A stretch of DNA of 10,695 nt from Thalassiosira profunda (GCA_036939355.1 JALLAP010000724.1:1-10695), one strand, 5' to 3'. Positions 1 through 8,127 are shown, counted from the stretch's first letter. A program made the numbers and translations. Notes: generated by a model from the sequence alone, not told the origin.

Positions 1-3000
1 ATCCAAACTGCGTTGTGTAGCTCTGCATGAGCAGTTGGAAAATGCCTTGCTGCACCTCAGAGAGTGAGTCGCCCGACTCCAGGTCTAAAACTTGAGTGAA
101 GCTCCACTTGATGGCGCTGCCGGTCGTCGTCTGACTGTCCGTAGTGGATTCAGTGTCGCACGTCGCCGCGCACCAGTTTGTGTCAGGCCCCGCTGGATCG
201 TTTTGGTTGGGACAGTTTGAGTCCAAGAACATCTCGCTGTATTTCCGGGAGGAAGCTTTGTAATGTACACCCCAGGCACAGAGGTTTTGGTTGAAGGAAG
301 AGGCTCCATTGAACATGTAGCTCATCCAAGGCACTTGTGAGGTGTCCCAATTGCTCACGTCCCCGTTGAAGGAAGTGGCCTGATAGAACATGTACGTCAT
401 GTCTGTCACGGAGGCGACATACCAGCGGCTCACGTCCCCGTTGAAAGAAGAGGCAAACCGGAACATCCTGTTCATATCGGTGACTTTGGAGGTGTCCCAA
501 TTGCTGACGTCCTGATTGAAAGAAGTGGGGCTCCCGGGACTGGGATCTCCAGCAAACATCCAACCCATTGACATGACTCTCGATGTGTCCCACTTGCTGA
601 CGTCCTGATTGAATGAAGTGGCGAGCCCGAACATCCCATACATTGAAGTGACACTTGATGTATCCCACTTGCTGACGTCCTGATTGAATGAAGTGGCGTG
701 CCCGAACATAGCATACATTGAAGTGACACTTGACGTGTCGAAACTGCTCACGTCTCCGTTGAATGCGACAGCACTATTGAACATCCATGACATATCCCTC
801 ACGCTGGACGTATCCCAGCTCGAGACAGCTTGGTTGAACGCGATGGCTCCATAGAACATGTACTCCATTGAAGTGACTCTGGCGGTGTCCCACGAGGAGA
901 GGTCGTCGTTGAAACTGCCCTTGTCTCGAAACAATTCCGACATGTCGGTGACTTTGGAGGTGCACCAGGTCCCAATGGGCCAGCCATACATCTGGACGAC
1001 CTCGCACTCGCTCTCTCCTTTCCGGCAGGCGTCCCCTCCAGCGATGTAGTCGTTTACTGCAGCCTGGAGTTCCTCCTTGTCTGCAAAGCAGGGGTATCCT
1101 GCTGCTGGTGAAGTGAGAGACTGCAAGCAAACAGAAATGACGTTAGGAAAGTGAGGCATGGTGCCGAGTTCGGGATAAAAATCGAAGCCGATCTCACCTG
1201 ATCTGTCGTGGTATCTGATGGAGGCAATGTGTCTGTGACGTTGGCGCACGTCGCCGCGCACCAGTTTGTGCCAGGCCCCGCTGGGTCGTTTTGGTTGGGA
1301 CAGTTCGAGTCCTTGAACAAAAGCCCGTATTTCGTTCCAACTTTCGGTCCAACGGCGTTGTAATGGGCACCCCAGGCACAGAGGTTTTGGTTGAACGACG
1401 AGGCTCCATAGAACATAGACGACATCGAAGTCACAGAGGCAACATTCCAAGGGGTCACACCCCGATTGAATGAAGTGGCATCGCGGAACATTGACTGCAT
1501 TGAAGTGACGCTGGACGTGTCCCAATTGCTCACGTCCCCGTTGAACGAAGAGGCTGAGCTGAACATAGAATTCATCTCTGTCACGTTGGAGGTGTCCCAA
1601 TTGCTCAAGTCGCCATTGAATGAAGTGGCTCTCCAGAACATGTACTGCATGTTTGTCACGGAGGCGACATCCCAGCGGCTCACGTCCCGATTGAATGACG
1701 AGGCATAAGCGAACATTCTCCCCATCGTCGTGACTTTCGAAGTGTCCCAATTGCTCACGTCCCCATTGAATGATTTAGCTCTCTGGAACAAGCTCTTCAT
1801 CGAATTGATCTTGGAGGTGTCCCAATTGGCCACGTCCCCGTTGAAGGCAGAGGCTACATCGAACATTCCAGTCATATCAGTGACTTTGGACGTGTCCCAT
1901 TTGCTTACATTCCCATTGAAGGAATAGGCATGGGAGAACATGTAGCGCATGTTTGTGACTTTGGACGTGTCGAAGCTGCTCAAGTCCCAATTGAATGCAT
2001 TGGCTCCGTAGAACATTTGCTCCATTGAGGTAACTTTGGAGGTGTCGAAGCTGCTCAAGTCCCGATTGAATGTCTTGGCTCCAGCAAACATACGATACAT
2101 CGATGTCACTCTTGAGGTATCCCAAAAAGACAGGTCATCGTCGAAAGTATCTTTTCCCTCAAACAAATACGACATGTCGGTGACGCTGGAAGTGCACCAC
2201 GTTCCGATGGGCCACCCGTAAGTTTGGATGACCTCGCAATCGCTGTCGCCTTCCCGACAGGCGTCCCCTCCCGTGGTGTAATTGTCCACTGCAATTTTGA
2301 GCTCGTCGCGATCTACGAAGCATGGGCGTGGATGCAACGACGGGGACAGAGACCTAGTCGGGGTCGGGGATTTGGATGGCCGGTGCGAGGGAGATGCTGC
2401 GCTTGCACTTGCGGACGGGCGCTCCGACGGGTCGGGCGATGGGGCCCCGGTGGGCCGGAAGGAGGGAAATCCCGATGCCGCCGTTTCCGGCTGCTCGAAC
2501 GGCAGCTGGAACCCAATGTATTCCTCCTGGGCGTCCATCTCGCCGCCAATCTTGATAATCTTTCCCTCGGACGTCAACACATACGATCCTTCGCCGTGGT
2601 AGCAGCAGATGCCCTGCATCGATAGTCACAATCGAATGAGAACGTTTGTCCAGAACAACGACGGTTCACATCTTCAAAGAAACTTACGTCGCCCTCCTGG
2701 TCCTTGAACACGAACGTGTAATATCCTTCGGGAAAGCATCGGTCGAACGTGTTGGCCCGGCCGCTGTACTCCATCGGATTGTAGTACTTGCTCTCCCACA
2801 CCACCGCGTTCTCCTCCGGGTTCTCGGGGTAGTAGTTCCCCTTGACGAGCAGCCACTCCGTCTGGCTGGAGTATTCGTCGAAGATTATCCCGATCTCGAC
2901 GGGGAAGCACGGCCCATCGAAGCTGGGAGCAGTCGACGGGGTCGGAGACGGGTCCAACCCGCCGTCGTCGTCGTCGCCCTCTCCAGTCTGCAGTGGGGCG

Positions 3001-4175
3001 GGATCCTGCGATTCCTTCAGCGACGATGGAGACGCGATGGGTTGATATTGTAGAGGCGTAAATAATAAACTCGGCAGGAGGAAAGCGTTGGAACAAGAGG
3101 GCCTCGAGACTCACCACTTTGTAGCACCTCGCGTTAGGTCGCTGGATGGTGTCGCTGATGCTGCCTACCCCTCCGTGCCCATATCCGCCTTGGGCGAAAG
3201 TCACATCGCCGCCGTAGTCCGATCCGATCTCGTCCAAAGAAAAAGCCAGGCTGTTGGCGTCGAAGTAACACTCGCAGTTAACTGAGCCGCTGAACGCATC
3301 GAACCCGAAGCCTCGGAACCGATCCACGGGGCGAAACCGGTCGCAATGAAAGCTGCACGTGGCAAGGTCCTTGGCTTGAGAGGCGAGGAAGGGATACGAT
3401 CTTTCGGAGCTGAAGCTTTCGGAAGCCACGCACTCTCCGTTCCCTACGAAATCGTACCCGTTTGCGACAACGCCCGAACCTGAAGCTTCAACAGGCTGAG
3501 AAGGGCCTTGGTCGACAGCGCTCTGCTCTTCGGAGGCGCCCTCGTCCGGCCTCGAGACCAAGACACCGACGAGGATGGCCGCGATGGCGACGAGCAGCAC
3601 TGCCAGCGCGATGAGTTTCCGACGCTTCGCGCGCCAGCGGCCCGTCTCGTCGTCCGGGGCGGGCGCGCCCCCGCTAGCGGTGGGGACCATGGGGACGCCC
3701 ACCGCGGTGGGAGTCGGGAACGCGGCCGGCGGTCCCTCCCACGCACCGCCGCTCTCCTTCGACGTCCTGGGCTGGTCCTCGCCGACGTAGGCGCGGGTGC
3801 GAGCGTCCCCTGCGTAGGTTGGGATGGGAACCAAAGCAGTAGATGTTGTTAGAGGGATCGCGTTAGAGGAGATGGTCAGGAGAAGGCCTCCGGATGCCCG
3901 CGAGAACAATGGCACTCACCTCCGACGACCGCGAACGAAGCGTCCGGATTGCAGTCCGCGGCGGGCGCCCCCACTGCCGCGCGCCCCTCCTCCACATCCG
4001 CGTCGGCGCGCCCCGGGACGCCTCGATTCGCGAGAGCCCTTTCGAGCTCGTCCAGCCGCTCCAGCTGGGCCTCCAGGGCCGCCGGATCGTCTTCGTCGTT
4101 GGCCGCGATCCGCTCCAGTTCGGCCGTGAGCGCGGCGATGGACATCGAGGCGGCGGGGGCGGCGGCGATCGTCAT
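1..4175 (-). CDS. Type II membrane protein with two tandem DUF285/BspA-like repeat modules (partial at 3' end, 5 exons)
   Basis: Spliced model, minus strand: exons 4175-3920, 3809-3115, 2987-2688, 2613-1198 and 1120-<1. All joins use GT-AG and keep one open frame for at least 1262 residues. Domains in order: N-terminal region with a short Leu/Glu-rich coiled coil (about 12-49); RAKRRK stop-transfer residues and a transmembrane helix (about 151-170), giving a type II topology; a Cys-rich apple/PAN-like segment (C212, C237, C241, C264, C266, C314); a domain with the GDGICC...GxGSY motif (about 344-455), common in microalgal ectodomains; a Pro/Ser linker (about 457-512); then two modules. Each module starts PCF-x-D and GGDACR-x-G, runs through WCTSxVTDM repeats and ends FNQNLCAWG...[14 protein letters not shown]285 repeats occur in Mycoplasma and Listeria surface proteins and are expanded in some protists. 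A role in surface binding or adhesion is inference. A further region after the second module (from about position 145 down) is cut by the window edge. Confidence 0.85.
157..224 (-). repeat. Module-end direct repeat, copy in module 2 (partner 1245-1312)
   Basis: These 68 bases match 1245-1312 with three mismatches, offset by exactly 1088 bp. They encode the conserved module end with [11 protein letters not shown] and NWCAATC. This is much closer than the identity between most repeat units and marks the two modules as products of a tandem duplication, or of later conversion between them. Confidence 0.88.
275..967 (-). repeat. DUF285 module 2: 9 repeats of 75 bp, one with an 18-bp insertion
   Basis: Read from the Trp codon at 967, nine units of the same 25-residue pattern end just before the Trp-Gly at 274. 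Unit 6 carries six extra residues where the usual Ala stands, with the segment GDPSPGSPT between MFA and SFN. Frame is kept. Module 2 therefore differs from module 1 by two units and this insertion. Confidence 0.93.
593..742 (-). repeat. Near-identical adjacent 75-bp repeat units (593-667 and 668-742)
   Basis: Aligned by eye, the two units differ at about 7 of 75 positions, with mismatches clustered at their far ends. Other neighbouring units in the array are far more diverged at the DNA level. This fits a recent unit duplication or gene conversion. Confidence 0.85.
1121..1197 (-). other. Intron 4, between the two DUF285 modules (77 nt)
   Basis: CAG|GTGAGA (donor at 1197-1196) and TTGCTTGCAG (acceptor ending at 1121) join in phase 0 and link module 1 to module 2. 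Because 77 is not a multiple of three, retention shifts the frame and brings a stop just below 1054. Retention would give a protein with only one module. Confidence 0.88.
1245..1312 (-). repeat. Module-end direct repeat, copy in module 1 (partner 157-224)
   Basis: This is the partner of the copy at 157-224, with 65 of 68 bases the same. Two of the three mismatches look synonymous, and one changes Gly to Asp before the NWC motif. Confidence 0.88.
1375..2199 (-). repeat. DUF285 module 1: 11 repeats of 75 bp (25 residues)
   Basis: Read from the Trp codon at 2199, eleven contiguous units of 25 residues follow the pattern W/F-D-T-S-x-V-T-x-M-x-x-M-F-x-x-A-x-S-F-N, then a short D-V/L-S turn. The first unit is WCTS, the cap of the module. 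Units 3 and 4 begin with Phe instead of Trp. Units 8 and 11 have VAS in place of DTS, at the same phase as a matching unit in module 2. No unit is broken. Confidence 0.93.
2614..2687 (-). other. Intron 3 of the DUF285 gene (74 nt)
   Basis: The donor GTAAGT at 2687-2682 and the acceptor GATGCAG ending at 2614 join in phase 0. The splice rebuilds the GD|GICC motif of the ectodomain, which is strong internal support: neither flanking exon alone carries the full motif. An ATG in the last bases of the intron is in frame with the downstream exon and could mislead an unspliced gene call. Confidence 0.9.
2988..3114 (-). other. Intron 2 of the DUF285 gene (127 nt)
   Basis: The donor GTGAGT at 3114-3109 follows the codons for CYKV. 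The best acceptor is CTGCAG ending at 2988, phase 0, continuing into an Asp/Gly-rich linker and a Pro/Ser/Thr stretch. Another AG upstream in the intron (AATCGCAG, about 3003) could be used instead, so the exact acceptor is less certain than in the other introns. Confidence 0.75.
3810..3919 (-). other. Intron 1 of the DUF285 gene (110 nt)
   Basis: The donor GTGAGT lies at 3919-3914 and the acceptor ends TACGCAG at 3810. The junction is phase 1 and rebuilds a Gly codon between the coiled-coil exon and the exon that carries the transmembrane helix. Without splicing, the first frame runs into a stop near 3876. Confidence 0.85.
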
Positions 4176-4688
4176 GGTGTTGAGAAGGGGCAGTTATGAG
4201 TGTGCGTGCCGATGGTGTATGCGAACTGATCAACATTTTATGAGGCGCCATCGCGCCGCGCGGCACATGATCCGATCGCCGCGCCCGCCATGCAGTTTGT
4301 CGAGTTCCGTCGGAGAATCCGAAAGCTGCACAGGTAATGACGTCGTTGATCCGGCACCCAGAGACACTCCCATCACCCCCGCCCGGAGACAGGCGTCCTC
4401 GTCCATCGCACGCACGCCGGCCGCGGCGCCGGCAGCCGCAGCCTTTGCAGCTGGGCAGCGGCGGACGACATTGGAGGCCGTGCGGGGCGGGGCCCGGGCG
4501 CCGCCGCGGGTGAGAGGAGTGGGCGGCGTTCAGGGCTCTTGTGATGTCTTTGATTCTTTGTGTCACAAACCAAAGTTTGTTGAGCCACCCAATTCAGAGC
4601 CAGTCCGCCGGCGGCCGGCGGCCCCGTGCGTTGCAAAGCCCAAAGCCACCCACAGCCACCCACGCACAACCACACCTCGACCTCGGCG
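4176..4688. promoter_or_regulatory. Divergent intergenic region between the DUF285 gene and the Dus gene
   Basis: This 513-bp gap separates two start codons facing away from each other, so it should hold both promoters and 5' leaders. On the minus side a TATA-like CATAAAAT lies at 4242-4235, about 60 bp before the ATG. A CRE-like TGACGTC is at 4338-4344 and a CCAAT at about 4586-4590 faces the Dus gene. Two overlapping small palindromes sit at 4558-4580. The stretch 4380-4520 is very GC- and CpG-rich. None of these motifs is long enough to be conclusive. I see no RNA gene. Confidence 0.5.
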
Positions 4689-6308
4689 ATGAAGCTGGCT
4701 GACGGCCCGCCCGCCGGAGGCGCCTCCGCCTCGAAGCAGTTCCACATCGCGCCGATGATTGATGTGTCGACGATCGAATTCAGAACCTTCATCCGGCTGC
4801 TCACAAAGCGGGCGGTGGTCTGGAACATGATGGTCGTGGCCGAGACGCTGGTGCATCGCAATGAGAGGGCCTCTTGCGAATTGGCCAGCGATAATGGTGG
4901 TGATGCCAGTGCAACAAGGGATGACGGGGATTGGATGCAACTGAGCGAGCAAGATCGGCTGCGGTACGCTGGGTGGTACGACGACCGCGCCCACGGAGGG
5001 GAGGCCAGTCCCCACCCCACCGTGTGCCAGATTGGGAGCAACTCCCCCGCGGAGGCGGCGTTTGCCGTTCGCGTTGCAAAGAGGTGCGGGTACGATGCGG
5101 TGGACCTGAACTGTGAGTGTCCCTCGGACCGGGTGGCGGGCCGATGCTTTGGAGCTGCACTGATGAAAGATCAGGCTGCTGCGGTCGAGGTGGTATCGTC
5201 AATGGCGAAATCAGCGAACTCAGCCGACGGTCCATTTCCAGTGTCGGTCAAGACGCGGATTGGCGTCGATGACGAGGGGGGCTATGAATTCATGGTTGGC
5301 TACCTCCAGAAGCTGATCGATGCGGGGTGCACCAACTTCGTCATGCACGCCCGAAAAGTGTACACTCAGGGACTGAGCCCGGCCCAGAACCGCGACGTTC
5401 CTCCGCTGGACTACCCTCTGGTGTACCGGCTGATGGATCATTTTCCGCAGTGCACCTTTGTGATCAATGGAGGGATCAACAGCCTGGAGCACGCGAGGGA
5501 GGTTGCATTTGGAAGCACGGCCCGATTCGATGAGTGCGGCAATGTGGAGTATGCAAATGATTGCAGGGAATGCGATGGAGAAAAGGACCACGCAGTGCCC
5601 TGCGAGAGGTGCAATCTTCCCCAAGGTTCGTGTCTGCGCCCACGCCCAATCGCCCCGTCAAACCTTTGCGGGGTAATGGTGGGTCGGCTGGCAAGAGACA
5701 GGCCTGCGGAGTTGGCGGACGTGGACCGCTTCTTCTACGGGGAGGCTGCCAATCCATGCAAGAATCGACGAGAGCTCATGGAGAGGTACATTGCATTTTT
5801 GGAAAGGGTGTATACCCGTCGATGCTGCGACGACGATGAGACGGTATCGATGGGCATGGCGAGTGAGATGCCGGTGCCTATTGTGCCAAAGAGGCAATGC
5901 TGCAGCATCTGTCGAGAGTTCCGGGGTCAAGACGGAGATGCAGATGATGGAATGATCCCAGACGAAGATAGAGCAATGCCCCAAACCCAAGTGACAGCAT
6001 CAAACAGCAATCGCAAGCAGACGCAAGGTGGCAAGAGGGCAAGGCGTCACGCCAAGTACAAAGGAGCGAAGATCGTGACGCGTATAATGGATCAGAGTTT
6101 GCAACCAACATGGGGCATATTGGCCGGCGAGAGGGGCAAGAATGCCTTCCGAAATATGCAACACAATCTGAGCCGCGATAATGCAGTGAGGAACTGCGGG
6201 CCGGGTTATATCTTGTGGAAGGCGATGAAAGTAGTTCCGGATGACGTGTGGGACAAGCCCTTCGAGCTGAGCGGGGCAAAGACAACGACGTACTATCCAT
6301 CAAAGTAA
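4689..6308 (+). CDS. dusA: tRNA-dihydrouridine synthase, DusA type, with insertions
   Basis: An FMN/NADPH-dependent enzyme that reduces uridine to dihydrouridine in the tRNA D-loop. The single-exon product has 539 residues, against about 330-345 for bacterial DusA. Visible DusA motifs: HIAPMID at 19-25; the catalytic loop NCECPSDRVAGRCFGA with the expected proton-donor Cys at 144; KTRIGVDDE from 188; MHARK at 219-223 and QGLSP-x-QNR after it; PPLDYP; INGGIN at 259-264; GVMVGR at 328-333 for FMN phosphate; and a C-terminal LQPTWGILAGERG helix start. Two insertions explain the extra length. Residues 265-327 include CxxC pairs (C292/C295 and C305/C308) flanked by C283 and C315. About 379-470 is hydrophilic with a CCSIC motif. 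The start is ATG 4689; an open frame extends upstream only to a GTG. No targeting peptide is obvious, so a nuclear or cytosolic location is inferred. Confidence 0.95.
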   Translation: MKLADGPPAGGASASKQFHIAPMIDVSTIEFRTFIRLLTKRAVVWNMMVVAETLVHRNERASCELASDNGGDASATRDDGDWMQLSEQDRLRYAGWYDDRAHGGEASPHPTVCQIGSNSPAEAAFAVRVAKRCGYDAVDLNCECPSDRVAGRCFGAALMKDQAAAVEVVSSMAKSANSADGPFPVSVKTRIGVDDEGGYEFMVGYLQKLIDAGCTNFVMHARKVYTQGLSPAQNRDVPPLDYPLVYRLMDHFPQCTFVINGGINSLEHAREVAFGSTARFDECGNVEYANDCRECDGEKDHAVPCERCNLPQGSCLRPRPIAPSNLCGVMVGRLARDRPAELADVDRFFYGEAANPCKNRRELMERYIAFLERVYTRRCCDDDETVSMGMASEMPVPIVPKRQCCSICREFRGQDGDADDGMIPDEDRAMPQTQVTASNSNRKQTQGGKRARRHAKYKGAKIVTRIMDQSLQPTWGILAGERGKNAFRNMQHNLSRDNAVRNCGPGYILWKAMKVVPDDVWDKPFELSGAKTTTYYPSK

Positions 6309-6537
6309 CTCTGACTCTGGTCTGATGCTCATTGCATTAAATTTACAGCTGAGTTGCAACCTCAGCATCCTGGCTCTTCGTTTCTGTTGTTGTTTGTTGT
6401 GTCCGAGCTCATACCTATTCATGACAGCAATGGTAGCGCATGTCACTGCACCACAATTTATTGTGGTGCGGTGACAAAGCGCCCTGATTTGCCACTGTTC
6501 ATTTTGGATGCGCCAGTCTGTCATCCTCCTGCCGAAG
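6309..6537. other. Convergent 3' intergenic region
   Basis: These 229 bp lie between the stop codons of the plus-strand Dus gene and the minus-strand acidic-protein gene, so they hold both 3' ends. The plus strand has an ATTAAA at 6336-6341, 28 bp past the Dus stop, a plausible poly(A) signal variant. The hairpin at 6441-6476 is the only strong structure. The short open frames here have no support. Confidence 0.6.
6441..6476. terminator. Long hairpin with AATAAA at its apex (minus strand), candidate 3'-end element
   Basis: The left arm 6441-6456 and right arm 6461-6476 form 16 pairs with one exception (6447/6470), around a TTTA loop at 6457-6460. In plus-strand RNA the exception is a U-G wobble; in minus-strand RNA it is an A-C mismatch. 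On the minus strand the apex reads AATAAA (6462-6457), about 76-81 nt past the stop of the acidic-protein gene, which suits a canonical poly(A) signal. It could also be a small inverted-repeat remnant. Confidence 0.6.
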
Positions 6538-8127
6538 CTAGCTTGGCTTCTTCATGGTAGATTTGACCGTCTTTTCGTACTCGTCAATCTGCGCCTTCAA
6601 ATCGAGCATCGCCGCGCTCATCATCTCTGTGGTCGTCGGCTGCCCCTGGCGCTGCCTCTGTTTCGTTTCGTCGATCTCGTCGCACCGCTCTCTGAAGTTC
6701 TTCCATTGGGATCCCAGTTTCTTGCGGAGGCGTCCCCCGCCAATGCCCCATCCCGCCTCTTCCCTCTCTGCGTCGCCTTCCCCCGACTCAGCTGTTTTGC
6801 TCATGCTCAGGGTAAGGAAGTTTTTGAGGTCTTCCACCTTCGCCTCGTTCAGCTTGAACAGCGACCGCTTCGTGCTGAATTTTTCGTCACCTTTCTGCGC
6901 TGCCTCTTCCGCGATGGCGATCGCCTGGAGCATTTGCACATCTGTGAGCTTTTCCTCCGACACAGACAGGATCGACGCCGCTTTGAACTTGGCCGCTTCG
7001 TAGAGCGCCTTGGCCTCCTCCGGGTCGATGGCATCCTGCTCGTCCTTTAGGAAAGATGGCAGCTCGTCCTCTTCCTCCTCGTCGTCTTCCTCGCTCGACT
7101 CTTCTTCGTCGTTGCTATCCTCATCCTCGCTATCAGACTCGTCCTCATTGGCAACGGAATTCTCCAGGGACACTGACCCATCCACGGATGCCTCGCCGCC
7201 ATCCGTCACGTCCGGAAACGGGACGTCGTCCTCGTTTTCCGCATTGTGCTCACTAGCGAGTGTTCCCAGTGGCGAGGGAAGATCCCCCGGCCCTCCCACC
7301 ACTGTCACCTGCGCCGTGAGGGACCGCTTCGAACTCATTGATCGCTTCGATGCCTTGCTCAGTTTGGAGGACACGGACATGTCGTCTCCCCTCGTCGATC
7401 CACCTTTGGAGCCCGCCTTGGAACTGCCCTTCTTCCCCACCTGCGGCGTGGCCCCCGTTTCCAGCCTCGTTTTGGAGTAGTTCAACAGCGCCCAGATCTC
7501 CGAGTTCTCGCTGCGGGTGGGCTGGGCCGTCAACGCCGGCTTGATCACGTTCTCCCCGAGGGCCTCCTCGTCCTGTTTGGCCTTGGCCTCGGCCTCTGCC
7601 ACCTTCTTCTCGGCGAGTTTCATCAGGTAGGCCGGGTCCTGATCATTGGTCGCCTTTTCCTTGGCATCCTTCCCCTTCTTCATTGCCAATTCGAGGAAAT
7701 ATGCTTGGTCTTTGACGGGCTCCTCTGCCTCTATTTTCTTCTCGTCTGCGGGAGTTTCAGCTGTGGGTGATGTGCCATTCATCTGGCCGCTCTCCCCATT
7801 TGCAACCACTTCTTCTGCAACTATCTCTGTCTCTGAATCGTCATCCTCTTCACTAGCGGCTTGCGGGGGTGCATCCGCAGGCTGCTGTTGCTGCGATGCT
7901 GGCGTCTTCTCCAACCGCGATTTCGAGAAGGCCAGCAGGGCATGCAAATCTTGATTGGTGTCGCCATCGGGCATGGCCTCCTCCTCTTGCGCATCCTCAA
8001 ATTCATCGTCCGATTCAGACTCGGAGCCGGAGTCGTCCTCGAATTGTTCACATGTGCCGTCTCCTGCACCTTCACCTTCCACGCCATCTATGACGCTATC
8101 GGGCGATTCAGGCTCGCTGTTCGACAT
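6538..8127 (-). CDS. Acidic low-complexity protein with duplicated short motifs, function unknown
   Basis: I do not recognise this gene. The start is ATG 8127; the frame extends to a GTG at 8145 but no earlier ATG. The product has 529 residues, from a single exon. Two related pairs of motifs are visible: DLHALLAFSKSRLEKT (60-75) with EIWALLNYSKTRLETG (210-225), and AYFLELAMKKGKDAKEKA (142-159) with AYLMKLAEKKVAEAEAKA (166-183). Acidic Ser/Asp/Glu runs lie at 27-50 and 322-355. A Ser/Lys-rich basic stretch lies at 231-268, a helical Ala/Lys/Glu-rich segment at about 368-445, and a C-terminal helix or coiled coil at about 470-525. There is no signal peptide or membrane segment. The composition suggests a soluble scaffold, chaperone-like or nuclear protein with several phosphorylation sites, but this is inference. 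Confidence 0.85.
   Translation of the reverse strand: MSNSEPESPDSVIDGVEGEGAGDGTCEQFEDDSGSESESDDEFEDAQEEEAMPDGDTNQDLHALLAFSKSRLEKTPASQQQQPADAPPQAASEEDDDSETEIVAEEVVANGESGQMNGTSPTAETPADEKKIEAEEPVKDQAYFLELAMKKGKDAKEKATNDQDPAYLMKLAEKKVAEAEAKAKQDEEALGENVIKPALTAQPTRSENSEIWALLNYSKTRLETGATPQVGKKGSSKAGSKGGSTRGDDMSVSSKLSKASKRSMSSKRSLTAQVTVVGGPGDLPSPLGTLASEHNAENEDDVPFPDVTDGGEASVDGSVSLENSVANEDESDSEDEDSNDEEESSEEDDEEEEDELPSFLKDEQDAIDPEEAKALYEAAKFKAASILSVSEEKLTDVQMLQAIAIAEEAAQKGDEKFSTKRSLFKLNEAKVEDLKNFLTLSMSKTAESGEGDAEREEAGWGIGGGRLRKKLGSQWKNFRERCDEIDETKQRQRQGQPTTTEMMSAAMLDLKAQIDEYEKTVKSTMKKPS

Noticed and set aside
183..668. A 161-codon open frame across the module 2 repeats in another minus-strand frame
   Set aside because: It comes from the 75-bp periodicity, a multiple of three, which keeps any stop-free frame open through all units. 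The DUF285 frame is the one with known family residues.
1..2199. Bacterial or mycoplasmal origin of this DNA because of DUF285 repeats
   Set aside because: Spliceosomal introns interrupt the gene, and the linked domains and neighbours are eukaryotic. An ancient transfer of the repeat family remains possible but cannot be judged here.
275..2199. CRISPR-like direct repeats
   Set aside because: The 75-bp units are diverged, contiguous and coding, with no unique spacers.
1054..2619. Reading module 1 as a complete 521-residue gene by itself
   Set aside because: Its start ATG lies at an intron end, its first residues are the second half of the GDGICC domain, and its last 48 residues are translated through a GT-AG intron and into exon 5 out of frame.
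4626..4688. Extension of the Dus protein to a GTG at 4626
   Set aside because: Nuclear genes rarely start at GTG. ATG 4689 lies just before the conserved DusA core, and the added residues are low-complexity.
3949..4692. A 247-codon plus-strand frame, rich in Arg, Ala and Pro
   Set aside because: It covers the antisense of exon 1 and the GC-rich promoter. It has no recognisable domain, and high GC lowers stop frequency.
5481..5670. The DusA insertion as an unspliced intron
   Set aside because: No GTAAGT- or GTGAGT-like donor with a matching acceptor is seen there, unlike the four clear introns of the neighbouring gene. RNA data would settle it.
7010..7480. A plus-strand Ser-rich open frame of 156 codons, and a similar one at 6508-7050
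   Set aside because: They are antisense shadows of the acidic protein: Glu/Asp codons read as Ser/Leu/Phe on the other strand.
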